64,000 nucleotides of DNA from Actinernus sp. WN-2022 (GCA_030867875.1 JAOWCC010000569.1:372001-436000); one strand, 5' to 3'; shown: positions 23,246 to 34,931, counted from the first letter of the stretch. The notes: a model not told the origin generated them from the letters alone. Translations and numbers: made by a program.

Positions 23246-23639
23246 ATAATCGAAATAAAGTATACGCTAATGTAGTGTGTAGTGTCTTCTTTGAAATTGT
23301 ATTATCTAAGATTCTGTTACTAACAAGATTAATAAAAAATAGATTTTATTAGACTACATATATTGGCTTGGGTTGCCTGTGTTGTGATTTACCCACGCGC
23401 AATGCATCCTGGGTTAGTGCCAAGTCCACGTGACCTGCTGCATGCTTGGCGTACATGTGTTATCTCTCGGAAAGGTTTCCTCGGAAATGCTGCTGTTTTT
23501 TGACATGAACATCTCGCCCATAGGACTTGTGGATAAACATGACATTTCCACACAGTACGTAGCTCCTGTAACGAAGTACGACTCCAAAGGTGAGTGGTGT
23601 TGTGTTCAGTTTAGCTTCTTTAGTTCTTACGAACCACGC

Positions 23640-23930
23640 ACTTCAGTCTGTTCAGTGTTCAGCTGGGTCCTTCACCTTCATCAGCTGTCTCGCATTATTG
23701 GGGAAGAATGCGAAGTAGTTATTTCCAATATTTAGGTAATTACTACATTCAGTTATTATTTTTCGTGTCTCATTTGTTTTCTTCGCTTTTCCATGCTTGT
23801 ATTTTACTGAAATTTTACGGATTTGAGTTCGTGCGGACTTCAGTCTGTTCAGTGTTCATCTGGGTCCTTCACCTTCATCACCTGTGTCGCATGCGGCATA
23901 GGAAAGAATGCGAAGTAGTTATTTCCAATA
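23640..23930. repeat. imperfect direct repeat, about 90 bp x2
   Basis: Nearly the same 90 bp occurs at 23,640-23,729 and 23,838-23,930 (CTTCAGTCTGTTCAGTGTTC ... TGCGAAGTAGTTATTTCCAA). The second copy ends exactly where the Tc-like MITE begins. The 100 bp between looks unrelated. The sequence could be exon-derived; no motif is recognised. Confidence 0.7.
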
Positions 23931-24835
23931 CCGTATTCACTCACGGATATAAAGCCGCACTCGCGGGTAAGCCGCACTATGAAACCGCACCCCAAGTTTA
24001 GAAGCTTGACATAACCTGAAAACATTTCCGAGAACACTAGTACTGTACTAGGACTAGGAGTAGGAGTAGGACGTACATGTACATAATTTTGTAGAAACCT
24101 TCATCGGATTTTCAAACTGGAGAAAACTCCAAAGTTGTACCTGTAATTTCAGCTCTGAAATAGCATAAACTTCATGTCTACATACTTATATATATGATTT
24201 ATCTTTCCATAGTATTTCTTTACCGAGATCTGTTCATTCAGGTCACCTTTTAGATCGAATTTTACATGTCAACGAAGCCAACAACGTGCTCACGTGTCAC
24301 GTTCGTCCGTAGCTTAGTAACCAGGCACCAGTTGGAAGAGAGAGAACTGGACACTAAAAGTTGTTTTCGCTGAACGAAGTCAAAACAACATGGAGTAGTT
24401 TGCTTTTTCATCAGCTATCTGTTGCTATCATGCCTAAAACGATATCCAGAAGCCATCTATTGGAGAAAAACTTGTTACTCAAAGAGAGGTGGAAGATCTG
24501 TTCAACAAATTTGTTGTTAAAGTGCAAAGCTGCAAAGAAACGTTGTGTCATTTAGCGTGGTATTTAATTGCTTGCGGAGGAACCAAATATTCACAACATA
24601 AACGGATCTGTTAGGAGCCACCAAACGTGCAAAAGCAATGGCCAGTGCTTACTTTGGTTAGGTGTAGTATTTATTAGTATACAATGTAGCTTTAGTATTT
24701 CTTTTAAATGTTAATTTATGGAAATTTCCGGACCTTATGTACTGTACAGTAGATGTTCTCGTAGATAAGCCGCACCCCCGATTTTAAACAAAGATTTCGG
24801 GTAAAAAGATGCGGCTTATCCGTGAGTGAATACGG
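23931..24835. mobile_element. Tigger/pogo-like non-autonomous element, copy 1
   Basis: Inverted ends CCGTATTCACTCACGGATA and TATCCGTGAGTGAATACGG, with TA on both sides (23,929-23,930 and 24,836-24,837). Subterminal AAGCCGCACTCGCGG motifs are repeated. The interior is shared with a second copy at 25,959-26,878 (CAAACTGGAGAAAACTCCAA, then AGTTGTACCTGTAATTTCAG). A weak plus-strand frame (24,361-24,555) may be a coding remnant. The ends resemble pogo/Tigger-type termini. Confidence 0.75.
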
Positions 24836-24837
24836 TA

Positions 24838-25640
24838 ATTATTATATGTGAATTAGTATTATCAGGGGTAATTTCTAACAAACAAGATTCAGCTAAGTGC
24901 ATCTTAAATTGAATGTCGGGTCTCGGAATAGATTTCAGATTGTTGGAGACATAAATTCCTGCCCTACCTGCCATTGTGGGTGAATCAGTATGAAAAAAAT
25001 CATAAGCTGAGATATCGATATTAGATACAGTGTTTACATTTAATTTTGTCTCTGTTACAGCTAAAATATCAGGTTTAGAGAGTTTAAAGAACATAAAATG
25101 TCACTGAGTAAACTAAAGTTTTTTGGTTAAGCTCCTTACATTACAGTGGAGGAGTGATATAGACCTAGTTCCACATCTATCTAAGGTTTTATTTAGTTTA
25201 GAAATTGAAAAATAATCAGACATACATGTAGGTACAGTAACATTAGATCAGAGTCGGATTCATCAGTTTTATCCGGATTAGAGATTATGTTAGATAAATC
25301 TTTATCAAAGTTTAGCTCATAAGACCAGTTGCCAGCCAACTAGCTCAGCAGCAATAAATATATATTTACAACTTGGCTAGTATAGAGATCAGTTATTGGG
25401 CTAATTGATCAAGAAAGTTATTGAATTCATCTTGAGTTGTAAACACACATGGTCCTGATGTATCAGTTTCCCTCAATAAAATCTTGCCATTAATAGACCA
25501 AATGTATTTATAGTTATTTCCTTCTTAAAAGAAAGAATTCTACCAAATAAACGTTTTCTGTACGGAGTCATGCTTTAATTGATGTGGATCTTTGATCTTG
25601 CACTGGTTGATGGTAGTGATAACAGCTAGCAGACTTCTGG
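24838..25640 (-). pseudogene. LINE ORF1 end / ORF2 endonuclease start
   Basis: Minus strand from about 25,550: RKRLFGRILSFKKEI, then (frame change) YIWSINGKILLRETDTSG, TTQDEFNNFLDQLA, ISLLHCNVRSLTKNFSLLSD and KPDILAVTETKLN at about 25,060, ending EITPDNTNSHIIIT at 24,840. The NVRSLxxK and TETKLN motifs belong to the APE-type endonuclease at the start of CR1/L2 ORF2. The upstream part matches an ORF1 tail. It ends abruptly at the Tigger-like element and has several frame breaks. Confidence 0.7.
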
Positions 25641-25659
25641 TCCATTTCTTTATTACAAA

Positions 25660-25893
25660 AATGATCTGTGTGCTTTGAATTGTGTGTTTGATCAGGGGTT
25701 CCAAATACCAAGAAACTATGAATCATGAGGGACTTAGGCCTCTGGAACGAGATGACATATTGACAAATGATGAAAAATGCGACCCTTCCTCATTTCAAAA
25801 TAATTTTCAAATGAGATGAACTTAATTTTCAATTCCTAGGCACTTTAATTAACTTCTCCTTGTGTAAAGCCATTATATAAACCCTGTTACTTT
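25660..25893. other. fragment related to the hairpin MITE at 47,153
   Basis: GATCAGGGGTTCCAAATACC + AAGAAACTATGAATC near 25,692-25,726 resembles one arm of the palindromic MITE at 47,153-47,302. No ends or duplication visible. The remainder to 25,893 is unassigned. Confidence 0.35.
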
Positions 25894-26995
25894 GGGACTG
25901 GTCTGAAATTAGCGGGGAGGGGAGTGAAGAATGAAATCAAGAAGTCTAAAAATATGTATTGTATTCACTCGCAGATAAGGTGCACTCGCGGATAAGCGGC
26001 ACACAGAGTTTAGAAGCCTGATTTAGGGAAAAAAGTTTTTTTTAAGAATATCAAACGTATATGTACATTGTACATTGTAATTTTCATTGGACTTTCAAAC
26101 TGGAGAAAACTCCAAAGTTGTACCTGTAATTTCAGCTCTGAAATAGTATAAACTTCATGTAAACATACTTAGATGTATGATTTATCTTTCAATAGTATTT
26201 GTTTACTGGTATCTGTTCATTCAGGCCCCCTTTTAGATTTTATATGTCAACAAAGCCAACAACTTGATCATGTTCATCCATAGTTTAGTAGGCACCTGTT
26301 GGAAGAGAGAGAACTGGAAACTAGAAGTTTTTGTGTTTGCTGAATGAAGTCAAAACATGGATTAGTTTGCTTTTTCATCAGCTCTCTGTTGCTATCATGT
26401 CTAGAAGGATATCAGGAAGCCATCTATTGGAGCAAAACGTGTTACTCAAAGAGAGCTGTTTGACAAATTTGCTGTTAAAGTGCTAAACTGCGAAGGAACA
26501 TTGGGCCATTTAGCATGGTATTTAATCACTTGCACTTGTTTTCCTTTATATTTGCTTGTAAAAAGTAAAAAGAACAAGACAAACACTGATGTTGGTCGGC
26601 TGGAATTGTTGTGTCATCTGTTTACTGTATGAACCCTGGTTTAATCCCCTTAATACCCCGACTGGAAAAGTGACAGGGAGGTGAGGGGAGGGGAGGAGGT
26701 GCTTGTTTGAAGGGGGGCACGTAATTCAAATTTTGGTTAAATGCTAATGCTAATTTGTGAAAATTTCAGGAACCTTGCATGTATATGTATGTAAGATGTT
26801 CTTGCAGATGAGCCACACCCCTGATTTTAAATGAAATGTTTGGGTAAAAAGGTGTGGCTTATCTGTGAGTGAATACAGTAGCCTTCCCAGGACAATAAGC
26901 ATGAAATAATGACCCCTCCCCCTTTTGCCCCTTCCTCCTATAATGCCCTATTTCAGTTGCCAATTTTTGGGGCCCCATAAAATTAAGGCACCCCA

Positions 26996-27026
<31 letters not shown>

Positions 27027-27057
27027 CTCCCACCCCCGCTAATTTCTGACCAGTCCC
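25894..27057. mobile_element. MITE with GGGACTGG ends, host of a nested element
   Basis: GGGACTGGTCTGAAATTAGC at 25,894 is inverted at the right (GCTAATTTCTGACCAGTCCC, ending 27,057). Both ends are followed inward by G-rich (left) or C-rich (right) tracts, the right one including a run of about 25 C at 26,999-27,023. No clear target duplication. A Tigger-like element (25,959-26,878) occupies most of the interior. Confidence 0.65.
25959..26878. mobile_element. Tigger/pogo-like non-autonomous element, copy 2
   Basis: Ends TTGTATTCACTCGCAG and CTGTGAGTGAATACAG, with the interior diverged from copy 1 (23,931-24,835) in the same order and orientation. The subterminal AAGCCGC motifs have decayed (GGTGTGGCTTATCTG). 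It is older or more mutated than copy 1. Confidence 0.7.
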
Positions 27058-27453
27058 TTAATCATGAATATTTAGGTCAAGAAATATTGATAACTTGATC
27101 TTGAAAACATTAGTGAGCTTGATCCAGTCATTAATTATACTACATGTAATTTCATTTTTGAAGAGTGATTTGCTCAGATTTTTTAGTCCATTAGTAGAGT
27201 TCCAGGTCTTAGCGGCTTGAAACTGAAGGCCAAATTTACCATAGTTCTAACTGAATTAATATTAAAGGTATTTCTTATACATTGTGTACATTTCTTATAT
27301 GTTTGAAAAAGCTATCAGAAGAAGGATGAATAATGCATTATATAGAACAATGAAATCATTAAGTTTCAAAATATCTAATTGTTTGAATAAAGGCTTGAAT
27401 GTTCATCATATTTTGAGAAAGTTATAATTCGCACAACTCTTTTCTGTAGGATT

Positions 27454-27999
27454 GTTAAAGTGCCCCTAAATCCTGTTGCAATTTTTATATATATGAAACT
27501 TGGAAAGGCTTTGAGTACTTCTGCGAAGAAATTTTTGGCTTACAGAGAATACTCTATATTCTAGGCTTGTTTGAAATGGTGAAAATGTGACCTCTCCTGA
27601 CCCATGACCGCGTAAGAAAGACTGGGTCGATTCCCCATCTTACGTCATCCAATTCATTCGATTTTGCAATAACTTGAATAAATATTTAGCAGTTTGTCTA
27701 AAATAACTGTTTTCTTTACTAACAACTCAACCACTGTGTATATTCTCTATATATAGATGCTGTTGTGATAGAAAGGCGCCATGGACAATAATGCATTAAT
27801 GAGGTGACGTAAGATGGGGAATCGACCCAGGCTTTTTCTTACGCGGTCATGGATCAGGAGAGGTCACATTTTCACCATTTCAAACAAGCCTAGAATATAG
27901 AGTATTCTCTGTAAGCCAAAAATTTCTTCGCAGAAGTACTCAAAGCCTTTCCAAGTTTCATATATATAAAAATTGCAAAAGGGTTTAGGGGCACTTTAA
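27454..27999. mobile_element. long-TIR MITE inserted in LINE
   Basis: Arms of about 200 bp, nearly identical in inverted orientation, start TTAAAGTGCCCCTAAA (27,455) and end TTTAGGGGCACTTTAA (27,999). The spacer is about 145 bp. The 6-bp AGGATT flanks both sides (27,448-27,453 and 28,000-28,005). Removing it joins LINE codons ...YPES to LQKR. It would fold into a long hairpin. The superfamily is unassigned. Confidence 0.85.
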
Positions 28000-28091
28000 A
28001 GGATTCAGGGTAAAAGTATAGTGTTACCCCACAACAGATAATCCATAAGTTAAATTGAGGGTACATTGTATATCGAGAAATAATATAATTG

Positions 28092-28504
28092 GCCGGTAAC
28101 AAAACGAGCAGGGGACTGGGACCGAGTTTATCAGAATTACTCTAATTCTAAAATGAAGTTCATCACATGATAGAGCATGTTGAAATTAGCATGTGTGCCA
28201 AGTTTGACGTGATACAAGTGAATCTGGTCTGATTTATAAGCAATTGAAATTTCTTTGTCCCTCCAAAATTTTACAATGAATGTATGGTTTGGAGGGACAA
28301 CGTTAAAAATAAGAGAGTTTGTATGTGAAAATTGACATATTTGATGCCCTCTAGCATCGTCAATATTGAGCCAAAGTTCACCAAACTTTCTAGACAAGCT
28401 AAGTTTGATCTGTTCTTTTGGAAAATAATGCTCACTTTGACTAGTTGTTAATTGAATTAGTTTTACTGACTCGGTTCCAGTCTCCCGCTCGTTTTGTTAC
28501 CGGC
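28092..28504. mobile_element. MITE, 413 bp, in LINE
   Basis: Inverted ends GCCGGTAACAAAACGAGC (about 45 bp with mismatches, continuing ...GACTGG-ACCGAGT), flanked by a perfect 6-bp duplication TAATTG (28,086-28,091 and 28,505-28,510). It splits the LINE frame ...LSFNYIISRY. An 86-codon minus frame inside has no motif. Confidence 0.85.
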
Positions 28505-28909
28505 TAATTGAATGATAACTTGGGGACTTTAAGGACTTAGAGAATGGCAAATTTTGTTACTTGCATTGTATAAGTATATTTTGTAGAACATAGGATATTT
28601 TATTCATATACATGTATTGTGTAGGCTTGTATATACATTTTGTATATTTAATGTCAAGTACATGTAATTCAGTTACTCTGCCAAGATAGGGGAAGTCAGT
28701 GATCGGCCTCGCACAAATGTACTAATGCTAGCATGTTAGTATCCTGTACAGAATACTTATAGGCTAACTAGAATTTTATATGGCGTTTAGAGTGTATCTA
28801 CGTGACCTGAATGCTGGGTCTGGATTGGCTAGTACCCTTATGAATTATTAATGAATATTATAAATATATTTATTTTATAACATTACAATGTACCTTAATT
28901 GATGTTTAA

Positions 28910-29231
28910 CTGTTTTGCTGCTACATTCTGTGGTAATTTTGCCCATAATGCTATATATTTCCGAACTTAAATAACTTTTCTGACCACCATGACAATTTCT
29001 TTAATTTCTCGAGTTCATTTAAGGGTACTGACATGAAATCTTCCAGATATGTACAAAATATAATTCTGAATCTAGTCATGCATAATTTATGCTAATTAGC
29101 CACATGATTGATGACATGTTGCCTAAAATATGCTAATTTCAAACTTTTTTCTGGGATAGAGTAAACTCGACATCAGCACTGGGAAACATGAAACCGGATG
29201 TCGAGTTTGCTCGACAATAGCAGCGAAAGAG
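28910..29231. mobile_element. piggyBac-like MITE, 322 bp
   Basis: TTAA on both sides (28,906-28,909 and 29,232-29,235), with ends CTGTTTTGCTGCTA and TAGCAGCGAAAGAG (12 of 14 inverted matches). An internal GTCGAG hairpin (AAACTCGACATC / GATGTCGAGTTT) sits near the right end. Confidence 0.6.
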
Positions 29232-29522
29232 TTAAATAGTTGATCATAGCAGTCCAAATTCACAATGCCTTGGATTAGGGAAAGACCATTATAGAAGCAT
29301 TTCCCCAATTTCTGCTTTGCAGTAGTGGATCAATAGAAGAGAGAGATTGTATTCATGTATTGGGAACAAGATTGATAGCTTCTGGACATGGCAGCTGGTG
29401 GTTCTTCCTTAATGTCTAACCCAAGCATGAACTGAGGACCACCAAGGTTAGCTTCTCATGTTATTGTAGAGTTTAATTAATATAAATTTATCTAACAATT
29501 ATAAGTAATAGCATCGCATGAG

Positions 29523-29639
29523 GGGAAATTAGTGATTAAATTTACCCAAGAGCCAAGGGAGGATTTGTGGAAGTCCTGACGCCACAACTTGTACAGATCC
29601 TCCTGGGGCTTGAGGGGAAATTTAATCACTAATTTCCCA
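29523..29639. repeat. 117-bp imperfect palindrome
   Basis: GGGAAATTAGTGATTAAATT...GGAGGATTTGT is mirrored by ACAGATCCTCC...AATTTAATCACTAATTTCCC. Arms about 45 bp. Probably a hairpin MITE; no duplication identified. Confidence 0.7.
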
Positions 29640-30089
29640 AAAGGTCATCCTATCACTTTGTAATACTGTTATCACTGAGAAATGGAACAAATTTCTGAGA
29701 AGTTTTCTCTGCCTAAACTAAAGACATTGGAGTTGAGTTGCTTTTGAAAACGTTTTGTTATTCTTGATTGAGCACCATTGATTGAATGATCCTGGGACCC
29801 CCTGGGGACAAACATGTTGTTTTTGAGAAGAGAAATACAAAAACACTGTATTACAGTACCGGCCGAAAGTTTGTTAACATATTTTGCGTGTATCGCGCGC
29901 GTAACGCGCGCGTAACGCGAGCGAAACGCGCGTGTCACGCGCGTGTAGTTTGTTGAGTGTACTACACGCAAATGAGTGTACTACACGCAAATGAGTGTAC
30001 TACACTCAAATGAGTGTACTACACGCACAGAAATACACGCACCTGTATAACTCATTAACAGAATCAAATTTTCCTGGGGAATATACGAT

Positions 30090-31275
30090 TGAGTAGTTCG
30101 TCAAAGTTGATTCCCGCCAAGCTCACACTTCGATGTGGTGTCGTTTATTTTGTTTGTGACAGTGTTTAACTTCCAAATATAGCCTTCCGCGACGCCGACT
30201 CGTTCGCCAAAGTTTATTCCCCTAAACCTCACGGCCGTTTTTTATTTGATTGTTTGTGTGTTTGATTTCCAAATAAAGCACTCCGTGTACGCCGACTACA
30301 TGTAGTTCGCTAATGTTTATTCCTGTAAACCTTGCACTTCGATGTGCTGTCGTTTCTTAATTGATTGTTTGTGTGTTTGACTTCCAAATAAAGCACTCCG
30401 TGTACGCCGACTAGTTCGCTAATGTTTATTCCTGTAAACCTCACACTTCGATGTGCTGTCGTTTCTTAAATGATTTTTGTGTGTTTGACTTCCAAATAAA
30501 GCACTCCGTGTACGCCGACTAGTTCGCTAATGTTTATTCCTGTAAACCTCACTTCGATGTGCTGTCGTGTTTGTGTTTGACTTCCAAATAAAGCACTCCG
30601 TGGCGCAGACTAGTTCGCTAAAGTTTATCCCCATAAACCTCGCACTTTGATGTGCTGTCGTTTTTTATTTGATTGTTTGTCGGTTTGACATAATGCGGTG
30701 GCGCCGACTAGTTCGCTAATGTTTACTACCATTTGCAAGCTACCGTTAAGCGTGAACCTTTTTCCGCGTTCGTTTATGTTTGAAACTAGACGTCTGTCGT
30801 CCCAAACCTTTGTAATTCGTCGGCATATTAATTAGTTTCAACCTTGATGTTTAAAACCTTTGATATGTCTTGAAAAATATGGTTTGAAAAATAATTTTAC
30901 TTACACATGCTGTATATATTTACAAGGTGAATAAAATGATATTGCTATTACTGCTAGTGGATTCCCGGGTGATTGATTACACTGTATACACGAGTTTATA
31001 GTCAGAAAGATCGTAATTACAGCGGTTTTTAGTAATAGCAATTACGACGGGCACCTAATATTTTTTATTTGATTGTTTGTGTTTAACTTCCAAATAAAGC
31101 ATTCCGCGGCGCCGACTAGTTTGCCAAAGTTTATTGCCGTAAACCTCACAGTTCGATGTGCTGTCGTTTTTTATTTGATTGTTTGACTTCCAAATAAAGC
31201 ACTCTGCGAACGCCGACTACTTCGCCAATGTTCATCCCATCCAGTTCACACTTCGATGTGCTGTCATTTTTTAGT
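30090..31275. repeat. ~100-115 bp minisatellite, about 8 units in two blocks
   Basis: The unit reads approximately GCCGACTAGTTCGCTAATGT...CTTCGATGTGCTGTCGTTT...CTTCCAAATAAAGCACTCCG. Six units lie at about 30,090-30,725 and two more at about 31,055-31,275, separated by roughly 330 bp of unique sequence. Units differ by small indels; three central ones (30,290-30,600) are the most alike. Confidence 0.85.
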
Positions 31276-31301
31276 CAGGAATGTCTAATGATATGCTAAT
31301 T

Positions 31302-32279
31302 ACAGAGGTTTCTTCACCGAAGGCAAAGAGATGAGAAACTTCTGCTCGCAGGGTAAAATAACTTATTACAGCAGTAATAAGGTGCATTTGACACCTTCAA
31401 AATTTTGGGAAGACATTTAATATAAATTTGAAAAGAAGAACGTTGAAGTTTTTTCACGCATTTCATAAACAATAAATCACTTTCAAAACTCGGAAATTTA
31501 TAACGATTTGACAGAGCTGTCAAAAACAGACTGACACATTCACGCCTGACTGATTCATGTCTGACTGATTCACGTACCAAGAATACAAACATTTGCAGTG
31601 AGTTCGGCCAAAACCAAAACCTTGGTTCGAAAACCTTAAACAACACAATTGCAAAGATCAGCCGTAAATGTGAAACTACAGAAGCTAAAAGTTGATTTGC
31701 TGTAAGCTAGCCGACACTTGTATTAAAGCGATCGGCAGTTTATCGGCACAATTTTCTACCGGTAATTTTCATTTGCGCGGTTCTCGGCTTTTCTCGGTAC
31801 AATAATTAAATGTTGACATCAGCATATCTTCCCCCTAATGCCCCGTTTATCTTCGATGAAGTTGCTTAGATCGACCAGGAATCTTTTTTAAAGAGTTTCA
31901 ACTGATCGAAGCAGTTTGAACCGCGGCTATGAAAGTTCTGATTTCTTCAATCATATCTTACGTGTTTTAGGGACGCGGTGCTGTCTTTTCATAGACTTTT
32001 TATAGTTTATTAGGGGTTTTCATTTCAGCTGTTAACTTTGCAGCCGATTATGATTCAAATAACAATTAAAGTTTTTCGGATCAATGTAGAAAACCCTAGA
32101 AATCCGTACGCGTTTCACCGAAAGTGTATTCGCCAAGCGAATTTCCCTTGTGAAATGAAAATATACGTTTAGTGTGCCGTTGAATAATCATGAGACAAGA
32201 TGGTGGCTTCAAGTATATGTTATTTTACCCTGCGAGCAGAAGTTTCTCATCTCTTTGCCTTCGGTGAAGAAACCTCTGT
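31302..32279. repeat. 59-bp inverted repeat pair within copy A
   Basis: ACAGAGGTTTCTTCACCGAA...CTGCTCGCAGGGTAAAATA at 31,302-31,360 is perfectly inverted at 32,221-32,279. It may be the terminus of an element nested in, or ancestral to, the core of the larger element. No target duplication found. Confidence 0.75.
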
Positions 32280-32607
32280 TCGCAGGGTAAAGTTATTAAT
32301 AGCGGGATGAGTCTTGAATTGTTTTCATTTTCTCGATTCTCGAGAAGTTTATTTTGAAGCGTTTGAAATAACGCTGTTGAATAAGAAGACAACTCTTCGT
32401 TTTTAAAGTCGGTTCGAACTTCACGCAAACTTGAATTCGAACAATAACTGCATAACAAAGTAAAACTACACGCAGTTGAGTGTAATACACTCGTGTAGTA
32501 CGTGCGTGCATTACACTCAAATGCGTGTAGTAAATTAATTTACTACACGCGCGTTACGCGCGCGTTACACGCGTGTAAAGGTTAACAAACTTTCGGCCGG
32601 TACTGTA

Positions 32608-34780
32608 TGTGGTTGACTAAATATTCAAAGAGCATGCATTGAGTTTAATTACATCATGTTTATGGCTTTAAGTATCCCACATGGAAGAAGCAGGTTTGAG
32701 AATTGAAGAGAAGAACTTTCTTGAGCCATAAAATAGGTAGGGTACAGGGTTAATAGTCTTTGTGCCATAACCCGCGCGCGCGGTGTGCCAAGGGACAGCC
32801 CAATGTTCTTCCATCAGTATGCATGCCTTTCTAATTTTTCCTCTTCAATGTCAATGAGGGAAAATTATAACAAGTGTGCATGCTGATGAAGGAACTTAGA
32901 GATTAAATGCCCCTGAACAAACAAAGAAACCTGAGGTGATCATGGTATTACAGCAATTACAGCAATTTCCTTCAATTTAGATTGATGTTAGAAGTATCTT
33001 ATGGAGAACAAGAAGCTGCATGCAGCTTGAACTCCGGCATATCTTTTGTAACATGGATGATCTCATATACCTGCGTGTTTGGCACATTACAACGCACAAT
33101 CAGATGCAAAAGTACGCACACATAGTCTATCTCATATAAAACTCCATACGAGTCAGAATACGAGTGAACACAAGCGACTTTAAGTAAGCCAGGCTACCCT
33201 ACAATAACACAGGTAGCCCAAAAATACTCGGATCCAAATACTATGATCATCTGATCTAAAACTCCATGAGTCAGAACACGAGTGAACACGAGTGCACAGC
33301 GGTTCATAATTTAATTAACAAAAAAATATTAAATATAATAATAATTGTTTTATTGTCTTAGTTGTTTCGGGTTACCTGTGTATCAGTGCATCAAAATACT
33401 ATGAGGATCTGATCTAGAACTCAACACGAGCGAACACGAGTATACTAGCAAGCGTTTCATCATTTAATTAACCAACATTTACAATTAAAAACAAATTATG
33501 TTATTTCGTGTTACCTGTGTAAATGCCGTGTGAAGCTGCAAAAGCAGCCGTTTGCGTTACTACCTGTGACCCCCGTGTGTGCCCATGAATTGTTACAGGT
33601 GAGCAATGTTTTGATTAGTCTGATATTTTGGTCATTAAAAATATTTGTTTGCAGAAGTACCCACGTACAGTCACATCGCTATTCCGTTCTGCGCACATAG
33701 CTAATGTCTGCTGGTAGGATATTTTTACAACCAAAAAATTCTGTGATTATCTATTTTTGTTTTACAATTCAATTCAGTTTTTTTACACTATTTAACAAAG
33801 AATTACAAATTAAGTGTCAAATTAGGCAATAGTTGTAGTGGAATAGTTTACAAGAAAAATAAAAGTTATTTAACAAGTAACGGCAGTCAAAGGAGCACAA
33901 GCTTTCGAGTTGACTGCCGTAAATGGTTGCATAGCAAGTAGATTTGGTTACATACATGTATAGAACTTAAGAACAATAGAGCCTGATTTCTACGAAATCT
34001 AATAGAACAAAAACAGTATGTAGACTTTATGATTACAGAGTTACAAAGTGAATATACAAGAAAAGAAAGACTTATTATATTTTATTCCAGTAATTTTAAT
34101 TATAATAAATATATACATATAAATAAATATATTAACACATAGTACACATACAGTGAATATACAAATCATATAAAAATATTAAATAGATAAATGATGAAGG
34201 TTTAAAGTTAAGTTAAGGTTATCGTATAGCTTCAGAGCCGAATTTTTCAAAAAATATTTTTTTCACGTAAAAACAAAGTTTAGAGTGTTAAGTATCCAAC
34301 AGAAAAAAAATTGGTTGAATTTTTTGTTATCTAGACGGAGAAATATCAAAAAGAAACATTTTACCGAAAGATTGCATTACATATTTTGATTGACAGCTCA
34401 TACACCACATCAATCATCATGAGCATTCGACTGTACAGTAGCTAAGCTCGGGAGTCGTTTACCGTTCATGATCAGTTCGGAGTTCGCTCTGTGGCTTGTC
34501 AGCGTTCTATCAAATCTTTTCTCACATAAATATGTCATTGTAAATTCGAAGCGTATTCGCTAAAATTATCTGTAGATTTCTTCTTCAAAACAAGTATCTG
34601 GTCCTTGGAGTGCAAGGAAGAGGAAAAAATCAAAGAAATGTTCGAAATTATATATTCTTATTACCACTGGCTAAACTATTTTGTTGTACATTAGGCCACT
34701 TGATTCCTCTTAAGTATTTCTACAACAACATGCCCAATCTCTGACATTTTCCATAGCATATATTCACGGGCTGATTCTTC
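32608..34780. other. no gene recognised; imperfect direct repeats and a hairpin
   Basis: Related ~120-bp stretches at about 33,120-33,180, 33,225-33,320 and 33,395-33,480 share ATCTGATCTAAAACTCCATG and ACGAGTGAACACGAGT. At 33,886-33,926, ACGGCAGTCAA and TTGACTGCCGT form an 11-bp stem with a 19-base loop. The remainder is AT-rich without coding sign. Confidence 0.45.
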
Positions 34781-34787
34781 GGGAAAT

Positions 34788-34931
34788 TTATCTGTCCTCA
34801 TGCTTTTCTTTCATCTTCCGTGTCCGTTTGGTCTGCTTTGGTTTTGCCTTCTTGTCTTTAGCTTGTTTATCCTTTGCCATTGCAATTGCCTTATTCTGGC
34901 GTTTGACCGGTTTATTCTTGGTTTTGCCCAT
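34788..34931 (-). CDS. small lysine-rich ORF, 47 codons
   Basis: The frame from the ATG at 34,931 reads MGKTKNKPVKRQNKAIAMAK then DKQAKDKKAKPKQTKRTRKM and stops after HEDR. It is strongly basic, about one third lysine, with regular xKx repeats. An in-frame upstream ATG at 35,039 would add 36 unlike residues, so the inner start is preferred. Short basic proteins of ribosome-biogenesis type look like this, but there is no specific match and it may be chance. An inverted CCAAT (ATTGG) lies about 120 bp upstream. Confidence 0.3.
   Translation of the reverse strand: MGKTKNKPVKRQNKAIAMAKDKQAKDKKAKPKQTKRTRKMKEKHEDR

Larger units (their letters stand above)
27061..28560 (-). pseudogene. CR1/L2-type LINE ORF2 C-terminus, split by two MITEs
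   Basis: Minus strand: LKVPKLSFNYIISRYTMYPQ-like sequence (about 28,545-28,050, interrupted at 28,504-28,092), FNLWIICCGVTLYFYPES, an interruption at 27,999-27,454, then LQKRVVRIITFSKYDEHSSL, FIVLYNALFI and KTWNSTNGLKNLSKSLFKNE. This is the WGxTY...LQKRxVRIITF...WNS order seen in the 15-kb LINE. Frame breaks are common. The 3' tail is not visible before the GGGACTGG MITE at 27,057. Confidence 0.75.
29854..32605. mobile_element. Tc/mariner-like non-autonomous element with minisatellite, copy A
   Basis: Inverted ends CAGTACCGGCCGAAAGTTTG + TTAAC, flanked by TA (29,852-29,853 and 32,606-32,607). Next to each end lies a CpG-rich array (CGCGCGTAACGCG-like) followed by GTGTACTACACGCAAATGA repeats. 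Inside are a ~110-bp minisatellite and a core (about 31,500-31,720) shared with the element at 43,219-44,968. CAGT termini and a TA target point to Tc/mariner. No transposase frame. Confidence 0.82.

Noticed and set aside
24816..25094. 92-codon frame taken as a separate gene
   Set aside because: It is the endonuclease start of a LINE plus a few codons from the adjoining MITE.
26999..27023. Run of about 25 C
   Set aside because: Simple-sequence expansion at a C-rich MITE end; length may be unreliable in assembly.
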